A stretch of 64,000 nucleotides of DNA from Sisyra terminalis (lineage: Eukaryota > Arthropoda > Insecta > Neuroptera > Sisyridae), in contig OY292279.1 in NCBI GenBank assembly GCA_958496175.1, positions 10,416,001-10,480,000 on the forward strand, read 5' to 3'. Position numbers and translations under genes: made by a program. This document shows positions 39,861-50,900 of this stretch, in pieces. Within the stretch, counting starts at the first letter, position 1; each line of letters opens with the position of its first letter. The notes below the pieces were generated by a model. The model worked only from the letters and a program-made list of their open reading frames with translations, was not told the DNA's origin and ran no database searches.

Positions 39861-40875
39861 ATGGCAGATTTCAACGATTGGTACAACTCGGTCCCATTTT
39901 TCACACGATGGTGGTTAACTTTAACCTTCGGCTTTTCTCTATTCGGAAGATTTGGAATTCTCAGACCGCAAACGCTACTTCTTCTATATGAGCCCCTAAA
40001 AAATTTCCAGGTATACAAATAAAACAAGAAGTAACAGATTTACAATTTCATATTGTTTTTTTTTCTTCTTTAGATCTGGCGGTTGTTTACCTGCGTCTTC
40101 TTTTATCCGATAACACCAGCTTCGGGATTTCATTTTTTAATTAATTGTTACTTTTTATATCAATATTCATTACGGCTGGAAACTGGAGTATATGCATCAA
40201 AACCGGCTGACTATTTCTTTTTGTTGGTGTTCAATTGGGCATGTTGCATCATTATTGGACTTCTTTGCAATATAATGGTTCCTCCACAAAAATATTAATC
40301 AATTTTTGTTTATTAACTCCTTGATATTTTAGTTGTTGATGGATCCAATGGTTCTTGCAGTTCTTTACATATGGTGTCAACTCAACAAAGATGTTATTGT
40401 TAACTTCTGGTTTGGTACTAGATTTAAAGCCATCTACTTACCATGGGTTTTATTCTTATTTAATCTCATCATTTCTGGAGGGTAATCAACCAAAAAATAC
40501 AAACTATTTGCTTTTTAAATTTCAAATTTTTTTTTTATAGAGGGGTCATGGAATTATTGGGTATAGTTATTGGACATTTATATTTCTTCTTAATGTTTAA
40601 ATATCCTCAAGAATTGGGCGGTCCATATTTACTATCAACCCCATCTATATTGTAAGTATAAAATAGTTAAAAATTTACTAGGTATTCTTAGATTATTCTC
40701 GACAATCGTAAACTTCATTTATTTTTTTCTTAGCAAAAAATGGTTCCCCGATAGACGAGGGGGCGTTCATGGGTTTGGCGTGCCACCGGTTAATCGAGCT
40801 GCTGCACAACCGCGACAAGGAATGTTTCGGGGGGGACACAATTGGGGTAGAGGACAAGTACTGGGTGAAAATTAA
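39861..40875 (+). CDS. Der-1: Derlin-1
   Basis: Five exons encode 251 aa: 39861-40010, 40074-40277, 40333-40481, 40541-40651, 40734-40875. Derlin-1 is a rhomboid-like pseudoprotease in the ER membrane that forms part of the retrotranslocation channel of ER-associated degradation. The sequence shows the N-terminal DWYNSVPFFTRWWLTLTFGF helix region, IWRLFTCVFFYPI, SGFHFLINCYFLYQYS, the family signature FWFGTRFKAIYLPWVL, and GHLYFFLMFKYPQELGG. The C-terminal cytosolic tail ends HNWGRGQVLGEN, matching the SHP-type p97-binding box. The exon 3/4 junction fits human Derlin-1 without gaps when the AG before AGGGGTC is used. It lacks rhomboid catalytic residues, as expected. It ends about 380 bp from the convergent XK-related gene. 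Confidence 0.96.
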
Positions 40876-41255
40876 TTTCTTTTCATATATTACTGAATCA
40901 AATATATAAGACTTGTTTTTTGTAATGTAAAAATATAATTATTACCTTTTTGATTTAAAAAAAATGTATAAAAATAAGTAAACTGTACATTTATAATACA
41001 TTAAATAATATTTAAAATAAAATTCATTGAGTTTATAATGATAATATACTATTCGAAGCCACAGTCGTTTTTTTTATAATAAAAGAAAACATTAAGTACG
41101 TATTTTTATAAGAATGCTAATAGTTAATTAGTATTTACATTGCCAAGTTTATAAGTTATAAATATAAAATATTGCATCTAATACAGTTTTATCGTCATTT
41201 TTCGATCACAGATAATTAAAATTATTGAAGATTAGTTATTTTTTTTTGTAAAATA

Positions 41256-44200
41256 TTATAATTTTGTTTCATGTTTTACTTGATTATTTCGATACATATA
41301 AGGGCGGCGCAACATTACTTTAGCGTGGGGTGAAGCCAAATTTCCGTCTCCGCCATACGTGATTTTCCGTGCTAGATGAGATTGTCGATTGTTGGACATT
41401 GTTCCACTATTATCGGTATCATTGTCATCCGCACTATCAACATCCCCTGCAAAATGGAACAATAATTTATATGCTTTGATTTTACCATGAAAAACCACCC
41501 CAAAAGCCAATTTTTAAATACAAATAAATCAACTACAATCATATTTTTTGCTGTATTGATTAATTATCGTTTTCGGAAACATATTTAACGTTTTTCTTCC
41601 ATAAGTTCTTGATTTGAATGTTTTTTTTATACTTTAAAATTTTCGCACAAGTTCTTTGTTGCTTACTGTATAGGCAACACGTGCATTACCCCAGATACTT
41701 TTCGATAGTTCATAAGTCATTAAAATTTACACATAACTCGGCTCATGTTTACGTTAGCACACCCACAATCTGGCAATGTTGCATTTTCGACTTTGTTTTT
41801 AATTTAATTCGCGATTAAATTGATCCATAATGAAAATTTAGCCACAAAAGAGAGAATTGTACCATATTAGAATTGAATTAACAAAAATATCGCGAATTAA
41901 ATTAAAAACAAAGTCGAAAATGCAACATTGCCAGATTGTGGGTGTAAAAGTAAACTTGAGCTCATAACTTTTTATTGTTTAAATTTAACTTAGGCAAATT
42001 TTGTAAAGCCCCAATAATGATATTACGTAAATACTTACCATCACTACTGTTGGTCGAGGCGATGAAATGATCATTGCGAATTGATTTTTTGGCCCGAGAT
42101 CTCCTATAGTATTTGAATTCTCTAGGTAAAGTGTACGATCGCGGTAACGAAATTTGACTATCAATATCGGACGGAATTCGATAGGATTTCTGTATATTAA
42201 CATCATTCACCTCCTCTTGTACATCGTGCGTTTCGTTATCGAATACTTTTCGTGCCGTTTCTCCATTACAACACGGAATTGTTGCGTTCTCGTCATTGTT
42301 AACCACCATATTTTGATCGTGCAATCTATACACATTTCTACCGCTATTACTCCGGTCACTCCAGTCGTAATAAACGCGGGTGTTATCTAAATAGTGGGGA
42401 GCCAACAAAATTTCGGGTGTTTTACTTCGGTTCATTGGCATACGGATTACAGAAGAATGTATAATGTTTTGTTTGGTTTTTGGTGGAGGTACAACCTCGT
42501 ATGGCACAAACGGAGGATGAGGCAATAGCGCACGAACGGCATTATCGCGATATTCGACATAAACGTTGTGAATTTCTCGAGGGCTAAGCCCTGCATGTGA
42601 TGTCTCTCCACCACTCGGCGATGCTGTGTTTTTTGTTCTATCACACAAGTAAATATTGTTTAACTTCGGAGCGCATTTATTTTCGCCACAATAATGCCCC
42701 AAATGTAAATTATCGTTTTCATGATGAGGCATCGAATCTAAACTCAAATGTTTCTGATGATTCAATTCAACCGCTCCGATATCTTGTAACCGAGGACTCA
42801 TATTAGCAATGTGGCGATCAATCGCTTCTATTACATTAGAAGAATCGTTCAATTTACTGTATTCCGTTCCGGAACGGTTTAGATTCGAGTCGTTATTGAT
42901 TAGTTGTAGTCGAGGACTTTCACCTCGACTTTCGATTTGAAATTGATTAGCCACACGTGTTACGTCTTTGTCACAAAACATTTCTGTTCTTGGACTTTTA
43001 TTGATCAATCGTTGGCGATCTCTCCAATGAAAACGCTCGTCTCGACCTCGATTTATATTAACATTGTTGTAGTACTTTCGCGGCAAATGTCTGTTGTTAT
43101 TCTTTTTCGACAATGATCCACTATCGTCACTCCCCAAAATTGGGGATAATCCACCAAGTTCTCCCACACTTTGTGGCCTAGACGAATTGTCAATTATATT
43201 TTGAGTTTGGTGAGCATTTAAATTACTGTTGATACTTTTATAGTTCAAATTGTTTAAACTATTCGAAGCAGAGCCACTTCCTACAACGTTTTGTTTGTAA
43301 TTTCCGCTAGTTTTGTGCAAATTGTTGGCAGTATTCATATTGATTTCATTAACCGAATGTAATGAATTTAGATTATTGTTGGCGGTGGCTGTAATTGTTG
43401 TGGCACTTGATGTATTTGTGGTGTTATAAGGAGATGATTCCATAAGATCAACAACGTCAATGCTAGGATTTGGCCAACAAAGGGGCTCCACATGTTTTTT
43501 CGTGTTTGGAATCGGTTGTCGAGGCAAAGAATTGAAAACATCTTCATTTGAAGTAAAACAATTTTTAATGGGACCCCCAAGTTTCCCTTGTTTTATTTCT
43601 TCTTCAATAATCTTGAGTTCAGCCAATTGTTTTTGCTTTTTCTCCTGGAGTTTTTGGTGAATGTTAACCCGAGATCCTACACTGCTTCCCTCATTTTCTG
43701 ACGAACAACCCTAAAGAAAAAATGCAATAAATATCATGATATAATTGAATAAAATCATCTCTATATGTGGACCAGTTTCCCAAAATTTTGTATAAATTCT
43801 TAACACATATATATTAATCATTTTCCTTCCATATTTTAGGATATAAGACCCACAACCTTTAACTCAACTAAGTTTGTATAGATATGTAGACTATACCTGA
43901 TGGTTGTGGTGATGTGGTAAAGGACGTCTCCAGAATGGAATGCTGGTAGGACCCATATTTTGATTAAGACCAGTCATGGCTGGAGGAGGAACAAATGTCG
44001 TTGGTTTTTTCTTCTTTCTTTTCATAACACCACTTAAAATTTATTACAAAATCATTATACTTCTAACCAATTTTTAAAGTATAGAATTACCTGGAACCCG
44101 TAGGGTTCGAAAATCGGCAATTAAACACTCCAGGAATTGACTGTTGATGAAATCGATTGGTATTCTTTTGGCAATTATTTTGAGCATTAACATCATTCTT

Positions 44201-47118
44201 GTTACTCTCCCGTATTTCTGGAAGTTTTTCACAATTCGACTTCAAATCATTTCGATTTTCACATTCGCACAATCCATTACAAGACAAACAGTAATTATTG
44301 TTAACTCCAGTCGGTGGAGGTAATCTACCAAAACAAAAAAATCAAATTATTTCTTTCAGTTTCCATTTTTTTTATTAGAAATACCTTCCGCCTGCTTCAT
44401 ATCCTAATCGACGAACATGAAAATATCGATAGTACAGCAACATAAAAAATAATCCACAAAAGAAGAGGATGAACGCCAAAAAGGGAACAATGTACCAATC
44501 TTCTGGTTTACTGTGCCAAACTCCGGCACACCAAGCAATCACCAACAACGAGTTTTCCAGAAGCATTACAACGTAAAAGGTAACCATTTTTTGACGATGA
44601 TTGACTTCTTGGAGATTTACATAGGCGAAAACGTATACAAATGCAATTAAAGCACTGAGATAGGCTTTTCGAGGCTTGGATATTCGTTCTCCATGAAAAA
44701 CATTCTTCGGAGAAATCAACCAAAAGAACATGGACATCCAATGTAAACCTACAATGAGAGATCATTGATTTTTTTCATTAAAGAGGAATATTCCTGTTAT
44801 TATTATGAAAAACTTACCAATCACTAAAAATACCCAATAACCATACAAAGCCGCATACATAGTCAAGGAAATAACACGAGCCGAAACTGTTCCAAGTCGC
44901 CAAAAGAACTGCAATACAAATATTTTCCATGAAAAAATAATTTCACTAAGTCAGTTAAAATTCAAACCTGAAAAATAACTCCCAACCATGTAAGAACCAA
45001 ACGATGGACATTCTGCAATCGCACATTTTTACTAAAACTAGCCAAAGCCCAACAAACCGAAAACAAAGACAATGCTGCAGAAACCACATTCAAGTCATAG
45101 AATGGTTTGGAAGAAGTCAAATCGGAGGAACATACGGGACACATGAGTAAGTACACCTGGAGCAGCAACATGGGCGCTGCTTCCAAAAACGCGTGAACCA
45201 ATCGAAGCATACCTAAAGCAAAATTCAGTTTTAGCAAAGAAAATTTCAAAAAAACATTTCCAATTCATTTCTTACAAAGATCGCGAACTTCATGTTTTAC
45301 ATGCCGCAAATCCACCGGGATAAAAAGCTTGGCGTAGCGCCACAATACTCCACATTGGATGATATGAAGGAACACAATTAAGTAGGTCGTAACAGTGCCG
45401 TACGATTTTGATTCCTTGGAGCTTTCTTTGGCTGCGTCCCGTTGAGCTTTTGCGTGCAAATACCATCGAATCGAAACAATCTATAAGAAAAATACGCATT
45501 AGCAAATACGAATCGAATTTAAGTATATATATATCTATATGAAAGTTGATTCAACAATTAAAATCAAGTTGTTCCTAGAGTGAAAATACTTATTTTATAT
45601 ACCCAGGCAACGTTGGAATATGAGTGCCAAACACTAACTAAAAAAAAAATGCCAGTGATTATATCTTATTAATTTCTATATTTTCCTGATCTTCGTTTTT
45701 CTCGGCTTGCTGAAACCACAATGGAAGAGAGATTTAAACTTTCTAGAACCATATTTCAATGTATGCAATGGGAAAATCATAGGACCGTGGGCACCATGGT
45801 GCCTACCGATTTTGCTAAAGTTAATACTTCTAACAAATCTCAATAATAAATTTATCGTGGCTATTGGTGGCCGAGTGGTCAAGATGGCCACTCCAAAACT
45901 AAGTTTTGGGTTCGATTCTCATATCGAGCAAATTTTTGATATTGCTCGATTACGGATTTTTATTAATCCTACAGATCTTAGTAGTTATAATACTTCGATA
46001 AATAACAATTAAAAAGTGGCATCCTAGAATGTGCTTCTAGTTTCAAATTTGGGACCTCTGTACTATAGTATCATTATGATATACCATCGAATCGAAACAA
46101 TCTATAAGAAAAGTTATATTAGCAAATATGAATCGAGTATATAGCAATAATGCAGTTTAAGTATATATCTATATGAAAGTTGATTCAACAATTAAAATTA
46201 GGTTGTTACTAGAGTGAAATTACTTATTTTATATAACGAGGCAACGTTGGAATATGAGTTCCAAACACTAACTAAAAAAATATCAGTTTCTAATGATTAT
46301 ATCTTATTAATTTCTATAATATTTTCCTGATCATTTTTTTTTGGCTTGCTGAAACCACAATGGAACAAAGATTTAAACTTTCTAGGATCATTGTATTTCT
46401 ATAGCAATGGGCAAATCATACGCCCGTGGACACCATGGTGCCTACCGATTTTGCTAGAGTTAATATTTCTAACAAATCTCAATAATCAATTTATCGTGCT
46501 TACTGGTGACCAAGTGGTCAAGGTGGCCACTCCAAAACTAAGTTTAGGGTTGGATTCTCGTATTAAGCAAATTGTTGATAGTTCTCGAATACGGATTTTT
46601 ATTAATACTACAGATCTTAATAGTTATAATGCTTGGATAAATAACAATTAAAAAGTGGCATCCTAGAATATGCTTCTAGTTTCAAATTTGGGACCTCTGT
46701 ACTATAGTATCATCATGATCTCGAAAAAATGCTCCAAGTGTTGATTCTTCTGAGGCCGATTAACAACTTTCAAAGAACTTCCAGTGTTTGACCCTCGCAT
46801 TCCAACGTTACCTGCAATCGATTTAGCCGAACAAACTTGACTTTAAACAAAGTTACCATCGACAATTCGACCCTTAAATCCTTCCATTTAATCCACATTC
46901 TTCCTGCTAGGGATCACTTCGTGATCCCCACATATGTAACATACCTGCGAAACGATTAGGCTAATTGCAATCAAAAATAGCGATGCCAAAGAAGTAAGTA
47001 GTCTTCCTCTTGCCGCCAAAGCCCAACTCATCACCAAGTCGAAGACCACATCACAAAAATATCCAGCCAGTGATATGACCGTAAAAAGCACATCACACAG
47101 TGGCAGAAATTCTGCCAT
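41256..47118 (-). CDS. XK-related multipass membrane protein with long C-terminal tail
   Basis: Nine exons encode 1103 aa: 47118-46945, 45480-45276, 45212-44968, 44908-44818, 44748-44385, 44324-44091, 44032-43897, 43710-42039, 41446-41256. The N-terminal ~390 aa form the XK domain: DVLFTVISLAGYFCDVVFDL, RLVHAFLEAAPMLLLQVYLL, TMYAALYGYWVFLVIGLHWM and several further hydrophobic helices, ending FFMLLYYRYFHVRRLGYEAG. Some XK-related proteins are plasma-membrane lipid scramblases; the activity of this one cannot be read from sequence. The remaining ~710 aa are cytosolic-type, low-complexity, rich in Asn/Ser/Arg, with a Cys/Glu patch (CLSCNGLCECE) and polybasic KRKKKK. The start is ATG 47118; an upstream in-frame TTG is not used. 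Intron 1 contains a tandem duplication copying the exon 2 acceptor; intron 8 contains a hairpin MITE. Confidence 0.92.
41739..41962. mobile_element. CAACGTTGCC-family hairpin MITE in XK-related intron 8
   Basis: A full ~220 bp inverted-repeat copy with CGGCTCATGT and ACTTGAGCT ends, arms containing CACAATCTGGCAATGTTGCA, and TATCGCGAATTAAATT near the centre. It is flanked on both sides by CATAACT, consistent with a short target-site duplication. This copy is not inside a larger palindrome, unlike those at 410-624 and 26713-26942. Non-coding. Confidence 0.82.
45860..46015 (+). repeat. tRNA-derived SINE, copy in duplication unit 1
   Basis: Contains TGGCCGAGTGGTCAAGATGG (A-box, tRNA-Leu/Ser-like) and GGGTTCGATTC (B-box), followed by a family-specific body (ATATCGAGCAAATTTTTGAT; CGATTACGGATTTTTATTAA) and an AATAACAATTAAAAA tail. 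It shares this layout with the copies at 46498, 55719, 55906 and 56296. It cannot be a functional tRNA because no acceptor stem pairs after the B-box. Confidence 0.85.
46498..46655 (+). repeat. tRNA-derived SINE, copy in duplication unit 2
   Basis: Same SINE as at 45860, duplicated with its flanks. The A-box has decayed (TGACCAAGTGGTCAAGG) and the B-box reads GGGTTGGATTC. It ends in the same AATAACAATTAAAAA tail. Confidence 0.82.
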
Positions 47119-47935
47119 TTTCCCCACAAACAAAAACGCAAAGAAAACGATCGCAATTTACAACAAGTGTGCAACAATTAGCATTTTGCAGATTTCAAGC
47201 AATACATTTGCCCTGTTTAATTAGAATGGCTTCAATTTGATTTTTTTCATCTTCGAATTATACATTCATGGTGCAGTCACATAATGTTAACTTTTACGAA
47301 AGGATACATGGCATTCGATAGAATTTTTGTTTACTTATCGTTTAATATTTTAAAAGTTTGTCTTTTAAACGTTAATTGAAGTCATTTTTTTATGGTACAG
47401 TAATGTTTTAGCGAAATAAAAGTTTGACTCCATAACTTTTTCAACTTGAAATTACTTTTAAAACTTCTCAACTATACTCCAATCAAAACCAATTTGGTAC
47501 AATCTGAATTATTTTTTATTGTTTTATTCAAGTTTTTCATGGGTAAACATATATTTTTGATATAAATTATGATTTTTATAGCGAAATTAGGGTGAATTTT
47601 GTGTTTTTTTGATGTTTTATGGGGAAAAATGATGGCGTGGTTAAAATGGTTATGATTCGAGTATAGTGATTCTATGACAAGACAAAGGTATTTTTGCCCT
47701 AAGGAATTTAAAGAATGTGAAACAGTTATTCGGGATAAATTATCAATAGACCAATAAATTCCAGCGTCTATTTGAGAAATGATAATTTCCTTATCAATTT
47801 TTTTTATCGAATAAATTGATAAATCATTTCAAAAATTTGTAATTAATGTTTAAAATTCAAATATAGCGATTGGAAAGATGACGGAGATGACAGTCTGAAA
47901 CAATTCAAAGATGGTGTTGGACAAATGTTGAAATA
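47119..47935. promoter_or_regulatory. Divergent XK-related / POM121 promoter interval
   Basis: 817 bp lie between opposing start codons. The interval is AT-rich, with no repeat family recognised and no convincing open frame. Three short upstream ORFs precede the POM121 start at 47878, 47911 and 47925. Promoter role is inferred from layout only. Confidence 0.42.
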
Positions 47936-50900
47936 ATGCCCAACGATAATACAATTTTGTTAATCATTATTGTTATTATTGTATTATTTAGTTTTTATTT
48001 ATATTGGTCGTTGGGTATTGCGCTTGCATTAACTTTGCTCTTAGTTTGCTATCTCAATTATACGTCGAATGGATTTTTCGAAAGACATGTTTTAACAAGT
48101 AAGGTTAGGTCAAGTGTTGCACAAATTACGAGGAGCTTTTTGCGAGCGTTTCGTAACATTGAGTGGGACAACTTCCGATTTGGCGAAATGTTTTCACAGT
48201 CCTCGTGGGATAACAGTTATTCGAGCCGTAATACCAATGGATCTGTGGTGAACAGGTCGGCGGAGAAACGCGGGAATTTAACATTCTCCCTGGACCCCCG
48301 AAAGCATTCAACTCCACTTTCGCAAAAGTCCACGTCTTGGAATTCATTTGCCTCCAAGAACAATATCACACCTGTTAAATCTCTACGACTACGACGGTAT
48401 GCTTAACCATATTTTGTTCAAAATTTTTCCTAACAAAATTTATTTGTAGACCTGAAAAGTATGCTTTGTCGGATACCAGCATATATTCCACACCGTCTTC
48501 ACCAGAGCGGACGTCTCCTCGAGCTGTGCAAAATTCTGCTGGACCTCTTCTAGCATCAACTCGATACAACCTTGGGTAAGACCTAAACTTCTGAGTATCT
48601 CCCCGCCAAAATACCCAAAATCTGGCCAGCTAAACACGGCATTTCATTTCAAAGTTCCCTTAGCTTAAATTTTTATGATTTAAAGGCCCATTCTGCATTA
48701 AGATTGGTCCAGATAAGCCAATTTAAAGTAATTCATTAAGCTGCACGTGTCTAGATGCTCTTGGTATGAAATGAAGCTTCTAGGTCTTTCAAAAAAGAAT
48801 TTGTTATATTAGACCAAGCATCATATGTATGCATATATGCATTATATAAATTTAACTCAGAATAGTGACAAAAGACGTATTAATAACGTATTTTTTTACA
48901 GATTATATGCCGACGTAAAGAGTCCAGGATTGACGTCACGTTTAGTCAAATATAGCGAAGACGCCAATCGAGAACCGTCAAGAACCAGACTAACCCATAA
49001 CCCAAAATATGCCGGTCCCGGTATATTCCCTAACGTCAATCTTTCCAAGCCATCACAGTTACCGATAAAGCCTTTAAAACGCAACAGTATAGTTAGAATT
49101 GCTTCACCAGGTTTGTGAAAAAAAATTGCTTACAAAATTCAAAGTCATAATATTTTTATTTTTTTTTGTAGATACATCATCCGTTATTGGATTAGACAAA
49201 AATTCATTTGTAAACAATTATTCTTTGCCACAATGTCAAGTAAATCAGCAATCTCCGACCGCCTCCGCAACAGATATAAGCACAAGAAGTGTACTTGACG
49301 CCTTAAAAGAAATCTCTAGAAAACGAATTCATGCTAAGGTAAATTGTCTGAAGACCGAACATTGTATAGTTTTAATCTAAAATTTTTCAATATTTCATTA
49401 CGTGAAAGCCATAGTATGACTCGTTTATTTTGAAAGTGGCGCAAGTCCATTTCAAGGACGGTCTATATGGTGATTCTTCTTCTTGTAACTAGAACAAAGT
49501 ATGTTAATTATCAGCAGTGTAAATAAGTTCTCGCTGTTTTTTTGTTGAAAAAAATGGTTTTATTTCATGAAAAAATGAATTATAATTTTTATTCAAAGTA
49601 TTGTCCATCGGAAGGTACGACTTTTTCCCATCTTTCAGGTAAGTTATGAATACCTTCCCAAAAAAACCGTTCGTCTTTTGAGGCCAAGAACGCATCGAGC
49701 CAATTTTCGATTCCCTCCCTTGAAGTGAAGCGTATTCCGGAGAAGGTATTTTGCATGGATCGAAACAAGTGGTAGTCAGAAGGTGCCAAGTCTGGACTAT
49801 ATGGCGGGTGGGGTAGCGATTCCCATCCAGCATTTTCAACGTAGTTTTTCACCGCGGAAGTACGATGTGGCTAAGCATTGTCATCATGAAAATCGACTCG
49901 TGCCTGGACGCATATTCTGGCCGTTTTTGCTTGATTGCTCGGTTCAAACGAATCAATTTTGTTCGATAGTAATCACCAGTGATGGTTTTACCTGGATCCA
50001 GCAGCTCATAATAGAGGACTCCCTTCTGATCCCACCAAATACAGAGCATTACCTTTTACCAAATATTTGAGGCCTTCCAGCTCGTTCACGGTCCTCCAAG
50101 TCGAAATCACCACTTTTGAAGCGTCGAAGCCAATCTCTACAAGTCGTTTCAGATAGAGCATGATCCCCGTAAACTTCCACCAGCACACGATGAGTTTCAA
50201 CGACCGTTTTCTTCATCAAAAAATTATGGAGCTAAATTCCCCGCAAATACACTTTTTTTGGCTCAAAAGTAGACATTTTCGATGCGTGAAAAAAACAAAT
50301 TGATGTTTGAAAATCAAAACAATGTATATTGAATATTGTTGGCATATGTCATATCTTTCCAGCGAAAAAAAAAGTTCGGTCAAAATAATCAATTTTATAC
50401 TGCTAGCGCCATATCTTGTAAAACAGCGAGAACTTATTTACACTGCTTAATATTTAACTGCTAAGTTTTGACAAATTAGTATCTTATGTTCCTATGGTTA
50501 AAAATGATAATACTATAGGGATTGTTCTTGAAATGGACTTAACTCACTTTCAAAATAAACGGCTCATATCTTAAGTTCATATTTTAGCGCTAAGATTACC
50601 ACAGATCTGCAACAATTTCTCTGTTTATATGTTTCTTACTGGACTAAAGATTGAGTCCTTTTTATACTTTCCAGAATTTTCGATTTATCGATTCTCTAAA
50701 TCTTTGCGAATCTTTTCAAATCTTACCTTTTTATTGTCCGGTTTTATTATCCTTAGAAACTTCTCGATCATCATTGTATTGGTGATCTCTTTAAAGCCAA
50801 TTATTAGGTATTTACTACTTTATATTAGTGGGCAATCATCACTAAAGCAAAAGCTATTTTAAGTTCTTCGCATATCGAAAAGTACTGTAAATAACTAATT

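Larger units (their letters stand above)
45460..46719. repeat. Tandem duplication (2 x ~0.63 kb) in XK-related intron 1
   Basis: Unit 1 (45460-46080) and unit 2 (46081-46719) are direct copies, each beginning ATACCATCGAATCGAAACAA and ending near TACTATAGTATCAT(T/C)ATGAT. Unit 1 begins inside exon 2 of the XK-related gene, so unit 2 carries a second copy of the first 21 nt of that exon with its TTATAG acceptor. Each unit contains a tRNA-derived SINE (45860-46015; 46498-46655). Small differences between copies show the event is not very recent. Confidence 0.9.

Noticed and set aside
45860..46655. tRNA gene candidates (also 55719-56450)
   Set aside because: A- and B-boxes are present, but the acceptor and anticodon stems do not fold, and all copies share a 100-bp non-tRNA body and tail, so they are SINEs.
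47119..47133. Upstream in-frame TTG as start of the XK-related protein
   Set aside because: A non-ATG start is not needed; ATG 47118 fits the family N-terminus.
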